Below, one piece after another: positions 1 through 7,914 of a stretch of DNA of 32,573 nucleotides. The notes beneath the pieces were generated by a model that saw only the letters and a program-made list of their open reading frames with translations, had not been told where the DNA came from and did not search any database. Origin of the DNA: UBA6183 sp964545895 (GTDB lineage Bacteria > Bacteroidota > Bacteroidia > UKL13-3); contig CAZJHS010000025.1 in the NCBI GenBank assembly GCA_964545895.1, positions 1 to 32,573 on the forward strand, given 5' to 3'. Numbering within the stretch: the stretch's first letter is position 1; each line of letters opens with the position of its first letter. A program made the translations under genes and the position numbers.

Positions 1-51
1 CTTGAAATCAGTTGGTTTAAAAAAATTATTTTCCTGTAAACTGCCTTTCCC

Positions 52-59
52 TATATTTG
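52..59 (+). promoter_or_regulatory. Bacteroidota -7 promoter box ahead of carA
   Basis: TATATTTG matches the phylum's TAnnTTTG -7 element exactly. No convincing TTG -33 box lies 19-21 nt upstream; that stretch is T-rich only. Transcription would begin near position 65, leaving a leader of about a dozen bases before the TTG start at 77, without a Shine-Dalgarno sequence. Confidence 0.5.
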
Positions 60-76
60 CCAAAATCTAAACAACC

Positions 77-1177
77 TTGAATAAGTCAATCAATAAATTC
101 CCCGCTGTTTTAGTATTAGCAGACGGTACAGTATTCAAAGGCACTTCTATTGGAAAAATTGGCACCACCACAGGCGAAATTTGTTTCAATACCGGAATGA
201 CCGGTTATCAAGAAGTATTTACCGACCCATCTTATTACGGACAAATTTTAATTGAAACCAATGTACACATTGGTAATTACGGCATTCATACCGATGAGGT
301 AGAATCTGAAGATATTAAAATTGCCGGATTAGTTTGTAAGCAATTTAATGTACCCTTTTCGCGCAAGGAGGCTAGCATGAGTGTACAAGAGTATTTTACG
401 CTTAATAACTTGGTAGGTATTGCCGATATTGATACACGTGAAGTGGTTCGCCATGTACGTAGTAAAGGTGCCATGAATGCAATTATATCGGCCGAAAACA
501 AAACGGTTGAAGAGTTGCTTCATGAGTTAAACAATGTACCATCAATGGAAGGCTTAGAACTTTCATCAAAAGTATCGACCCAAGAAACTTACTACCTTGG
601 TAACCCCGAGGCTAGCAAACGTGTGGCGGTATTAGATTTTGGTATTAAAAAGAATATCCTTCGTAATTTGCTACAAAGAGATTGTTACTTAGCTGTATTT
701 AATGGCAAAACAAGCTTTGACGAGTTAATGAAATTTAAACCCGATGGTATTATGCTAAGTAATGGACCTGGCGACCCTGCCACCATGACCTACGCAGTTG
801 ATACAGTAAAAACCATCTTGGCTAATAATGTACCTACATTTGGTATTTGCTTGGGTCATCAAATTTTGGCCGAAGCTAATGGCATCTCTACCTTTAAAAT
901 GCACAACGGACACCGAGGCTTAAATCACCCAGTAAAAAACTTAATTACTGGCTTGTGCGAAGTTACCTCGCAAAACCATGGCTTTAGTGTACGAGCTGAA
1001 GATGTAGCTAAAAATACAAACGTGGAGGTTACACATATAAACCTAAACGATAATACAGTAGAAGGAATTAGATTGAAAGATAAAAAAGCATTTTCGGTAC
1101 AATATCACCCCGAAGCTGCTCCTGGCCCGCATGATAGCCAATATCTTTTTGATGATTTTATTAAACTGATGAACTAA
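77..1177 (+). CDS. carA: carbamoyl-phosphate synthase, small (glutaminase) subunit
   Basis: CarA hydrolyses glutamine and channels ammonia to the large subunit CarB, giving carbamoyl phosphate for pyrimidines and arginine in the cytoplasm. The 366-residue length is normal for the family. The N-terminal CarA domain (about 1-150) includes the NTGMTGYQEVFTDPSY motif. A class I glutamine amidotransferase domain follows, with nucleophile Cys258 in GICLGHQ and His344/Glu346 in QYHPEA, so the triad is complete. The start is a TTG: an in-frame TAA lies three codons upstream at 68, and the first in-frame ATG would remove about 40 conserved residues. carB is not in the window. eno follows after 45 nt with no terminator between, so co-transcription is possible. 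Identity is sure; the start is well supported. Confidence 0.96.
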   Translation: MNKSINKFPAVLVLADGTVFKGTSIGKIGTTTGEICFNTGMTGYQEVFTDPSYYGQILIETNVHIGNYGIHTDEVESEDIKIAGLVCKQFNVPFSRKEASMSVQEYFTLNNLVGIADIDTREVVRHVRSKGAMNAIISAENKTVEELLHELNNVPSMEGLELSSKVSTQETYYLGNPEASKRVAVLDFGIKKNILRNLLQRDCYLAVFNGKTSFDELMKFKPDGIMLSNGPGDPATMTYAVDTVKTILANNVPTFGICLGHQILAEANGISTFKMHNGHRGLNHPVKNLITGLCEVTSQNHGFSVRAEDVAKNTNVEVTHINLNDNTVEGIRLKDKKAFSVQYHPEAAPGPHDSQYLFDDFIKLMN

Positions 1178-1222
1178 ACTTAGTCACTAAAAATAGATTA
1201 TAAAAAATTAACCACTAATAAT

Positions 1223-2512
1223 ATGAGTTCAATAATTGACATTCACGCTAGACAGATTTTAGATTCGCGCGGTAATCCAACCGTTGAAGTAGAAGTAATA
1301 ACTGAAGAAGGCGCAATGGGCCGTGCTGCAGTACCAAGCGGTGCTAGTACTGGTGCTCACGAGGCTGTTGAGTTACGTGATGGTGATAAAAAAGTATACA
1401 TGGGTAAAGGCGTTTTAAAAGCCGTTGAACATGTAAACAATGAAATTGCTGAAAAACTAATTGGTCGTGATGTATTTGAGCAAAACGATTTAGATCGTTT
1501 AATGCTTAAATTAGATGGCACTGATAACAAAGCTAAACTTGGTGCAAATGCTATTTTAGCAGTATCGTTAGCTTGTGCAAAAGCTGCTGCTATTGAAGCC
1601 AACATGCCTTTATATCGTTATGTAGGTGGTGTAAATGCAAACACTTTGCCTATTCCGTTAATGAATATTTTAAACGGAGGTTCGCACGCTGATAACTCAA
1701 TCGATTTTCAAGAGTTTATGATTGTGCCTGTTAAAGCTGATAGCTTTAGCCAAGCATTACGTATGGGTACCGAAGTATTTCATCACCTAAAAAATGTATT
1801 GAAGAAAAAAGGTTACAGCACTAATGTGGGTGATGAAGGAGGTTTTGCGCCAAACATTCCATCAAACGAAGAAGCGATTGAAACCGTATTAAAAGCTATT
1901 GAAGAAGCAGGATACAAACCAGGTAAAGATATTTACATTGCTATGGATGCTGCTACTACCGAGTTTTACGATGAAAAAACTGGTTTATATACCTTTAAAA
2001 AATCGGATAAACGTGAAATGGATTCGGCCGGAATGGTAGCTTATTGGAAACAATGGACCGATAAATACCCGATTATTTCTATTGAAGATGGTATGGCTGA
2101 AGATGATTGGAAAGGTTGGGCTGAATTAACTAAATCTATTGGTAGCAATGTACAGTTAGTTGGCGATGATTTGTTTGTAACCAACAGCAAACGCTTACAA
2201 AAAGGTATTGACAAAGGTGTTGCCAACTCAATACTAGTTAAGGTAAACCAAATTGGTAGTTTAACAGAAACTATTGAAGCAGTAAACTTAGCTACGCGTA
2301 ATGCTTACACCAATATTATGAGCCACAGAAGTGGTGAAACTGAAGATACTACTATTGCTGATTTAGCAGTAGCTTTAAACAGTGGTCAAATAAAAACAGG
2401 TTCGGCCAGCCGTACTGATAGGATTGCTAAATACAACCAATTACTTCGTATTGAAGAAGAGTTGGGTAAAAATGCTTACTACCCAGGTAACGATTTTAAG
2501 TTTATAAAATAA
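1223..2512 (+). CDS. eno: enolase (phosphopyruvate hydratase)
   Basis: Enolase interconverts 2-phosphoglycerate and phosphoenolpyruvate in glycolysis and gluconeogenesis. The protein has 429 residues against 432 in E. coli, collinear throughout. The three Mg ligands are visible: Asp242 (in IAMDAA), Glu288 (in SIEDGM) and Asp315 (in VGDDLF). The catalytic base Lys340 lies in LVKVNQIG, followed by the SHRSGETEDT loop and the KTGS element. The ATG at 1223 gives the standard N-terminus (IDIHARQILDSRGNPTVEVE). There is no Shine-Dalgarno sequence and no recognisable promoter in the 45 nt after carA. A strong terminator follows. The next gene is an ftsB homologue, an eno neighbourhood found in many bacteria. 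Confidence 0.98.
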   Translation: MSSIIDIHARQILDSRGNPTVEVEVITEEGAMGRAAVPSGASTGAHEAVELRDGDKKVYMGKGVLKAVEHVNNEIAEKLIGRDVFEQNDLDRLMLKLDGTDNKAKLGANAILAVSLACAKAAAIEANMPLYRYVGGVNANTLPIPLMNILNGGSHADNSIDFQEFMIVPVKADSFSQALRMGTEVFHHLKNVLKKKGYSTNVGDEGGFAPNIPSNEEAIETVLKAIEEAGYKPGKDIYIAMDAATTEFYDEKTGLYTFKKSDKREMDSAGMVAYWKQWTDKYPIISIEDGMAEDDWKGWAELTKSIGSNVQLVGDDLFVTNSKRLQKGIDKGVANSILVKVNQIGSLTETIEAVNLATRNAYTNIMSHRSGETEDTTIADLAVALNSGQIKTGSASRTDRIAKYNQLLRIEEELGKNAYYPGNDFKFIK

Positions 2513-2531
2513 TACCTGATTTTATAAAGTA

Positions 2532-2570
2532 AAAGCGGTCTCGAGGTTTCACTCGGGGCCGCTTTTTTTT
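2532..2570 (+). terminator. intrinsic terminator after eno
   Basis: A 14-bp stem (AAAGCGGTCTCGAG with CTCGGGGCCGCTTT, two G-U pairs) closes over a GTTTCA loop and runs into eight T residues. It starts 19 nt after the eno stop codon and should end the carA-eno unit. Confidence 0.92.
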
Positions 2571-2640
2571 ATGGTATACATTAAACAACACTGTTTTAAA
2601 AATTGTGATTAACTAAAATAACCTCCAGCACATTTTAGTT

Positions 2641-2648
2641 TATTTTTG
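2641..2648 (+). promoter_or_regulatory. possible -7 promoter box for the ftsB-like gene
   Basis: TATTTTTG fits TAnnTTTG. No TTG box is found at the usual distance upstream. Because the box overlaps the most upstream start candidates (TTG 2646, ATG 2649), it favours the ATG at 2658 and implies a very short or absent leader. Confidence 0.4.
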
Positions 2649-2657
2649 ATGTTGAAA

Positions 2658-2954
2658 ATGAATTGGACCAAATTAATTACAAACAAATACATTATTGCTA
2701 CTGCTGCATTTATTGCGCTGTTGTTTTTTTCGGACCGAAACAGTGTGCTTGATCAATACAAATTGCGCAAACAATACAACAAACAACAAGCCGAGCACGC
2801 CTTTTACTTAGAGCAAATTGAAAAAGCAAAAGCCGAGCGTGACGAACTTTTTACCAGTGATAAAAACCTAGAAAAGTTTGCGCGCGAAAAGTACTTAATG
2901 AAAAAAGATGACGAAGATGTATTCGTTTTTGTTGCTAAAGATTCGATTAAATAG
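2658..2954 (+). CDS. FtsB/DivIC family cell-division protein
   Basis: This is a small bitopic septum-formation protein. From the ATG at 2658 it has 98 residues: a short cytoplasmic N-terminus (MNWTKLITNK), one membrane helix (about 10-24), a coiled coil of charged heptads (about 32-65, EQIEKAKAERDEL) and the family ending FAREKYLMKKDDEDVFVF. In studied bacteria, FtsB/DivIC binds an FtsL partner and a FtsQ/DivIB protein at the divisome. Earlier in-frame starts are TTG 2646 and ATG 2649; 2658 was chosen because a promoter-like box covers the others. The eno-ftsB order supports the call. The gene converges on a DUF423 gene 12 nt away, with no terminator between. Confidence 0.85.
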   Translation: MNWTKLITNKYIIATAAFIALLFFSDRNSVLDQYKLRKQYNKQQAEHAFYLEQIEKAKAERDELFTSDKNLEKFAREKYLMKKDDEDVFVFVAKDSIK

Positions 2955-2966
2955 TAACCGTAATAA

Positions 2967-3422
2967 TTAGCTTTTGCGCTTGTGCATTTCTTTAATTTGA
3001 TCAGCAGAGCGTGAATGCGTATCGGCTTTATATCCTTTAAACAAAAGGTATAACCAACCTGCTACAAAACTAACTCCACCTACCGGAGCCAATGCCCCAA
3101 ACCAACGCAATTTTACACCAGCCCAAAGTCTGCTGGTTGATAGTAAATATAAACTGCCCGAAAAAAAGATAATACCAATTACAAAAAATATAAAGCAGGT
3201 ACGTGCAACATTTTCTTTCATGCGCCTAATACCAAAGCCTATAATAAGTAATGCTAATGCATGATAAAACTGATAGGTAACTGCTGTTTCGTATATTTCT
3301 AAGTTAACTGGTTCTATGCTATCCTTTAGCCCGTGCGAGCCAAATGCCCCGAAAATTACAGCTAAGGCGGCAAAGGCTGCTCCAGCCTGAATAATTTGTT
3401 TTTGAAGTGTAGAGTTTGTCAT
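2967..3422 (-). CDS. DUF423 family integral membrane protein (YgdD/YwdK-like)
   Basis: A 151-residue polytopic membrane protein with four predicted helices (about 8-28, 48-64, 72-92 and 102-125). The N-terminal GAFGSHGL motif is the hallmark of DUF423. The C-terminal tail is basic and hydrophilic. The family is widespread but its function is not established, and nothing in this context suggests one. The start ATG at 3422 gives a short N-terminal segment before the first helix, as in relatives. The gene is transcribed away from the 910-residue protein gene at 3504 from an 81-nt divergent intergenic region, and towards ftsB. Confidence 0.9.
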   Translation of the reverse strand: MTNSTLQKQIIQAGAAFAALAVIFGAFGSHGLKDSIEPVNLEIYETAVTYQFYHALALLIIGFGIRRMKENVARTCFIFFVIGIIFFSGSLYLLSTSRLWAGVKLRWFGALAPVGGVSFVAGWLYLLFKGYKADTHSRSADQIKEMHKRKS

Positions 3423-3430
3423 ATGGTTAA

Positions 3431-3462
3431 CAATTATAGTGTGTAAAAATCACAATTACCAA
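3431..3462 (-). promoter_or_regulatory. probable promoter of the DUF423 gene
   Basis: On the minus strand a TTG (3460-3462) is followed after 21 nt by TATAATTG (3431-3438), one mismatch from TAnnTTTG. It ends 8 nt from the ATG at 3422, so the leader would be very short. Confidence 0.4.
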
Positions 3463-3476
3463 CCCGTACATAGAAT

Positions 3477-3484
3477 TAAATTTG
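3477..3484 (+). promoter_or_regulatory. -7 promoter box for the 910-residue protein gene
   Basis: TAAATTTG fits TAnnTTTG exactly and lies 19 nt before the ATG at 3504. The -33 position holds only TTA. It sits 14 nt from the divergent DUF423 promoter. Confidence 0.5.
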
Positions 3485-3503
3485 ATAAACGTAGAAATTA
3501 CCA

Positions 3504-6236
3504 ATGAACCGTTCGCTATTAATAGGCATTATTGCCACACTTGCATTGTTTTCGGGCATTGCTATATACTTTTACCTTAATAACATTAAGGCTAAAAACA
3601 AGCCCGCAACCGAGGCTATACCTAATGATGCATTTTTGATTTTTCAATCAAGAGATATTTTAGCATCGTGGGATAATTTTAGTAAATCAATGTTGTGGAG
3701 TGATTTAAAACAAAATGCACAACTAAAACCTGCACAACAAAGCATCGCATCACTCATCAAAAACATTGAAGAGAATGATGATATAAAAGAATTACTTTCA
3801 GAAAACACTTCGGTAATTTCGTTGCACAACAGCAATAACTTAATTAATTTTTTAGCCATTGTTGAAACCGGAACCGAAATTAATGCAAGCGATATAGCCA
3901 AGTACATGGCCACTAAATTAAATGGCCGAATGATGAAACGTAATTTTGAAAAAACGCCAGTTTTTGATGTTACTGATGGAGTAGGAAATAATTTAGTGAG
4001 TTTTAGTTTTAAAGAAAATTTATTGCTTTGCTCGCCCGATGCAAACCTGATTGAAGAAGCTTTACGTAAAATAAAATACCACATTCCCAACACAACCAAA
4101 GGCTTTGAACAAGTGCAGCTATTAGCCGAAACAGGTGCTGATGCTAACTTGTATGTAAACTATCAAAAACTGCCATTAATGTTTAACCACTTTATAAAAA
4201 GTGAATACAATGGCTTGTTTAGTTACTTTAAAAAGTTTGCTAATTGGAGTATGCTTGATGTGGAGTTAAATCAAGATCAATTTAAATTTACGGGTGTAAC
4301 TTATACTGATGATTCTGTATTTCAGTTTTTAGATTTGTTTAAAAATCAAACACCGAAACAATTGCAATTGCAGCAGTTTATGCCTAAAAATACATCTATG
4401 GCTTTTCAGATGGGTTTTAGTGATTATTTAAAGTTTAATACCGAGCTAAACGATTACCTGCAAATACATCAAAAAAACAACGAGTACAGCAAGTTTACCG
4501 ATAGCGTTGAAAACCGTTATGACATTGATTTAACACAAAAGGTTATTCCTTATATTGATGGTGAAGCTGCTTTGGTAATGACAGAACCTGCAGGCAGCGA
4601 ATACTTAAATAATTTAAGTGCATTTATTCGTTTTAAAGATGCACCCGCCATGGCCGAATCGTTAAAAAACATGGTAAATGCGTTGGATAAAAAAGGCGAA
4701 ACGGACTCGGTAACATACAGCTACCAAGGTTATACTATTGAGCGTATAAAACTTGGTAACTTTTTAAAATTGTACTATGGCGAAATAATGGAAAACATTA
4801 CCTCGCCTTACTTTACCCAAATAAACGATGTTTTTGTTTTTGCTAATAATGAAAACACCTTAAAGTTCATTATTGATGAGTACCAAAAAGGCAACACTTT
4901 AGCTAACGATGAAAAGTATAAACAATACGAAAAAACATTAGCACAAAACAACAACGTAAGTATTTTTATCAGCCCATCGCGTAACTTTTTATTACCCGCA
5001 AATTTTGTAACCGATACATTCTTTAGTACGCTTAACTCAAATCAATACGATTTTAAAAAGTTTGAATTTATTAATATTCAGTTTGCCAATACCAACAACA
5101 AAGCCTTTTACACGCAAGTTCAGTATAAGTTTAATACAGTAAACACCAACGAAACACAATTGCTTTGGGCTAGTAAATTAGATACCACATTTGATGTTGC
5201 ACCACAAGTTGTATACAACACTGGACTTAAGCAAAATGTAATTTTTGTACAAGATGTAAAAAACACGTTGTACTGTTTATCAACTACAGGTAACCTTATT
5301 TGGCGAAGTAAATTAAATGGCAAACTAATGGGCCAATTTATAAGTATTGATGTGCAAAAAAATGGTTCGTTATGCTACTTATTTAGCACCGATAAACAAG
5401 CTAATTTAATTGATGAAAAAGGAGTAAGTTTATACAACTTCCCGGTACGTTATCCGGGCAAAGCAATACTGCCATTTACCTTGTTTGATTTTTATAACGA
5501 TAGCAACCAACAGTTTTTTGTACCACTTGAAAACAACAGAATTGTAGCCTACAAAATTAACGGACAACCACTTGCTGGCTTTATGCCAAAAGTACTAGAT
5601 AGTAAGCCTGTAAGCCCTATCATGTACTTTGAAAAAGGCAGTAAAAAATACGTATACACCACATCGGCCAATGGCAATTTATGCCTGTTTGATTTAAAAG
5701 GAAAAAGCATAAAAGTACAACTTGATATTAAAGCCAAACTATTTAATTACTTGACTGATGCAGATAGTATGACAACTCAGTTTTATGTAATTGATACAGC
5801 AGGCAATACATCAAAACTATTGCTAGATTCGGTATTTAAACAAACAGAAAACGTGAGCATAGGTAAACTACCAGCTTTTGATAACATAAAAATACAGCGC
5901 GATGTAGTAACTCAAAAAGATTATTACTTGTTATCGGCAAAAAATAATTGGACTTTACTTAATACTGATTTTGCAAAAATAACAGAGGTAAACTACACCG
6001 ATAGTATATTACAACAAACCTATTTTACAACCGATGCAACTGGCAAAGTAATGTTAGCCAATTATAGGGCAGCACAAGCCCAATACTATTGGTACGATAT
6101 GATGGGAAAACTTTACATTGATTTCCCTATTAATGGAAACACACCGTTTAATACAGCCAATTTAATGCTGGATAAAAACAATTATTTAATAGGTGGCGAT
6201 TTGCAAAACAATATTTTTGTGTACAAACTAAAATAA
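3504..6236 (+). CDS. membrane-anchored protein with C-terminal propeller-like region
   Basis: A 910-residue protein of unknown function. One N-terminal membrane helix (about 5-26) acts as an uncleaved anchor, placing the rest in the periplasm. Residues about 35-550 resemble DUF3352-type proteins (IPNDAFLIFQS at the start, alternating mixed alpha/beta segments), but I hold that link only loosely. From about 555 on there are repeated short strand patterns of the PQQ/WD-propeller kind: VIFVQDVKNTLYCLSTTGNL, GSLCYLFSTDKQANLIDEKG, KKYVYTTSANGNLCLFDLKG and YLIGGDLQNNIFVYKLK. No catalytic motif is visible. The ATG at 3504 follows a TAAATTTG promoter box. The next gene is an envelope lipoprotein, so an envelope role is plausible but unproven. 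Confidence 0.8.
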   Translation: MNRSLLIGIIATLALFSGIAIYFYLNNIKAKNKPATEAIPNDAFLIFQSRDILASWDNFSKSMLWSDLKQNAQLKPAQQSIASLIKNIEENDDIKELLSENTSVISLHNSNNLINFLAIVETGTEINASDIAKYMATKLNGRMMKRNFEKTPVFDVTDGVGNNLVSFSFKENLLLCSPDANLIEEALRKIKYHIPNTTKGFEQVQLLAETGADANLYVNYQKLPLMFNHFIKSEYNGLFSYFKKFANWSMLDVELNQDQFKFTGVTYTDDSVFQFLDLFKNQTPKQLQLQQFMPKNTSMAFQMGFSDYLKFNTELNDYLQIHQKNNEYSKFTDSVENRYDIDLTQKVIPYIDGEAALVMTEPAGSEYLNNLSAFIRFKDAPAMAESLKNMVNALDKKGETDSVTYSYQGYTIERIKLGNFLKLYYGEIMENITSPYFTQINDVFVFANNENTLKFIIDEYQKGNTLANDEKYKQYEKTLAQNNNVSIFISPSRNFLLPANFVTDTFFSTLNSNQYDFKKFEFINIQFANTNNKAFYTQVQYKFNTVNTNETQLLWASKLDTTFDVAPQVVYNTGLKQNVIFVQDVKNTLYCLSTTGNLIWRSKLNGKLMGQFISIDVQKNGSLCYLFSTDKQANLIDEKGVSLYNFPVRYPGKAILPFTLFDFYNDSNQQFFVPLENNRIVAYKINGQPLAGFMPKVLDSKPVSPIMYFEKGSKKYVYTTSANGNLCLFDLKGKSIKVQLDIKAKLFNYLTDADSMTTQFYVIDTAGNTSKLLLDSVFKQTENVSIGKLPAFDNIKIQRDVVTQKDYYLLSAKNNWTLLNTDFAKITEVNYTDSILQQTYFTTDATGKVMLANYRAAQAQYYWYDMMGKLYIDFPINGNTPFNTANLMLDKNNYLIGGDLQNNIFVYKLK

Positions 6237-6248
6237 CGTTTTTTTATG

Positions 6249-6256
6249 TACTTTTG
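6249..6256 (+). promoter_or_regulatory. -7 promoter box for the lipoprotein/DUF5723 pair
   Basis: TACTTTTG fits TAnnTTTG and ends 27 nt before the ATG at 6284. No TTG is found 19-21 nt upstream. A hairpin begins on the very next base (6257-6279). Confidence 0.4.
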
Positions 6257-6279
6257 GTTTTAGGTTTTATTCCTAAAAC
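6257..6279 (+). other. 8-bp hairpin in the leader of the lipoprotein gene
   Basis: GTTTTAGG and CCTAAAAC form a perfect inverted repeat around a 7-nt loop, ending 4 nt before the ATG at 6284. No T-tract follows, so it does not look like an ordinary terminator of the upstream gene. It could be a leader structure or a binding site. Confidence 0.45.
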
Positions 6280-6283
6280 TATT

Positions 6284-7909
6284 ATGAAAAACCATTTAAT
6301 TTTATTGTTGGTACTAATTTCAGTACTGGGCACATCATGCTTAAAAGATGTGGAAGAATTGGGCAACATTAAAGGCGTTTCCGCCAATCCAACCTTCTCG
6401 TTTCCGCTTGTTAATGCCGAAGCCACTATAACTGATCTAGTGGGCAAGGTATCTACCAATTCTCATGTTATTACAGACGATAACAAACTGTTAATTTTAG
6501 TTTTTGATGCCAAAGATAGTTTGCCCGAAAAACAGTACATAACCATACCTAATGTTAATGCTGCAATTGATTTGAGTATGCCAGCTCCTGCTATACCGGT
6601 GTTTGAAGCTACAGGCTCGTTTAACATTGAGCAAAACAATACCACCCCAATAAACATGAGTGGTAACACACGTTTGGAGCGTATCTTAGTAAAAGATGGT
6701 ATAATGAGTTTTAATGCATCATCATCGTTTAAACATAATGTATATGTAAAGCTAACTTACCCTGGTATTACTAAAAACGGAAACGCCTTGGTTGATAGTT
6801 TTGAGTTTATTTATAACGGAAGTCCAGCACCACAAGTAAATCGTAACATAAACATTTCAGGTTACGAAGTTGATTTTACCAATAATGGTTCTACCTATAA
6901 TGTGTTTCCTTACCAAGTAAAAGTTGACATCATTCGTAATCCCGCAAACGATGTACAGTCAACAGATAAAATTTCGTTTTCGCAAAACCTTAGTGTAACA
7001 AAGTACAGCCGCATGGAAGGTTATTTTGGTAAATTTACCATTGCATCATTTAAAGAAACCAGTGAGCTTGGCGTGTTTGATAAATCTATTGATGGTAATG
7101 TATATGTAAACGATCCAAAACTTAAACTAGCTATTGAAAATACCTTTGGCTTACCTATTACTGCAAAAATAACCGATTTGTATGCTGTATCGGGATCTGG
7201 CAATATTGTTCCTATTGATGTTGATTTATTTAAAGACACCTTTACACTTGAGTACACATCAAGCATTGGCCAGAGCCGCACAACCAATTATACCATTGAT
7301 AAAACCAACTCCAACATTGATGAGGTTTTAAGTTCGGCACCACAAGAAATCGTATACGAAGTAACGTTTTATGCCAACAACAACGATATCATACAAACCA
7401 ATGTTTTATATGATTATACCACTGTTAAACAAACTTCAAAAATTGAACTTCCGTTTGATTTAAAAATTATAAAATACACCGTAGAAACTAAGGGTGACTT
7501 TAGCATGGGAAATTCCTTTAATAACGATTCGGGAAATTTCTTTGTGAATTGGGCCGAAGTTCGCTCCGACTTTACAAGCGAAATGCCGTTGAATGCAAAA
7601 GTTCAAGTTTATCTTGAAGATTCGGTAACCCAACAAGTTTACGATAGTATTTACAATCCTTACTTTTTACTGGCAGGTTGTAATGTTGATGCAAATGGCG
7701 AAATGGTAACACCATCAAATGCCGTAACAACTGTAATGGTAGATAAAGACCGATTGGAAAACTTTAAAAAAGCCAATCAATACCGTTTGCAAATAAACTT
7801 TAGTACCTCGCAAAACAACAATAACTCCCCTTTTGTAAAGTTTTATGCAACCGATAAAATTAAACTTAAGTTGGGCGTTAAAGCGAATACCACCTTTATA
7901 ACCAAGTAA
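6284..7909 (+). CDS. predicted surface lipoprotein of unknown function
   Basis: A 541-residue exported protein. The ATG at 6284 gives a clean lipoprotein signal: MKNH, a leucine-rich core, then LGTSC with the lipidated Cys19. An upstream in-frame TTG at 6254 would put ten odd residues in front and lies inside the promoter region, so it was rejected. Directly after the cysteine comes LKDVEE, resembling the acidic/lysine export signal that moves Bacteroidota lipoproteins to the cell surface. The mature part is rich in beta-strand patterns, with no catalytic motif recognised; the end (FYATDKIKLKLGVKANTTF) looks like a sandwich edge. The DUF5723 gene starts 5 nt after the stop, so the two are one operon and the products may act together in the outer membrane. 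Confidence 0.82.
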   Translation: MKNHLILLLVLISVLGTSCLKDVEELGNIKGVSANPTFSFPLVNAEATITDLVGKVSTNSHVITDDNKLLILVFDAKDSLPEKQYITIPNVNAAIDLSMPAPAIPVFEATGSFNIEQNNTTPINMSGNTRLERILVKDGIMSFNASSSFKHNVYVKLTYPGITKNGNALVDSFEFIYNGSPAPQVNRNINISGYEVDFTNNGSTYNVFPYQVKVDIIRNPANDVQSTDKISFSQNLSVTKYSRMEGYFGKFTIASFKETSELGVFDKSIDGNVYVNDPKLKLAIENTFGLPITAKITDLYAVSGSGNIVPIDVDLFKDTFTLEYTSSIGQSRTTNYTIDKTNSNIDEVLSSAPQEIVYEVTFYANNNDIIQTNVLYDYTTVKQTSKIELPFDLKIIKYTVETKGDFSMGNSFNNDSGNFFVNWAEVRSDFTSEMPLNAKVQVYLEDSVTQQVYDSIYNPYFLLAGCNVDANGEMVTPSNAVTTVMVDKDRLENFKKANQYRLQINFSTSQNNNNSPFVKFYATDKIKLKLGVKANTTFITK

Positions 7910-7914
7910 ACACC

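Noticed and set aside
2513..2531. Possible tRNA or small RNA between eno and the ftsB-like gene
   Set aside because: The only structure there is an ordinary terminator hairpin with a T-run; no cloverleaf can be drawn.
6254..6283. TTG start ten codons upstream of the lipoprotein ATG
   Set aside because: It lies within the likely promoter and hairpin, and would put an unusual segment before an otherwise perfect lipoprotein signal peptide.
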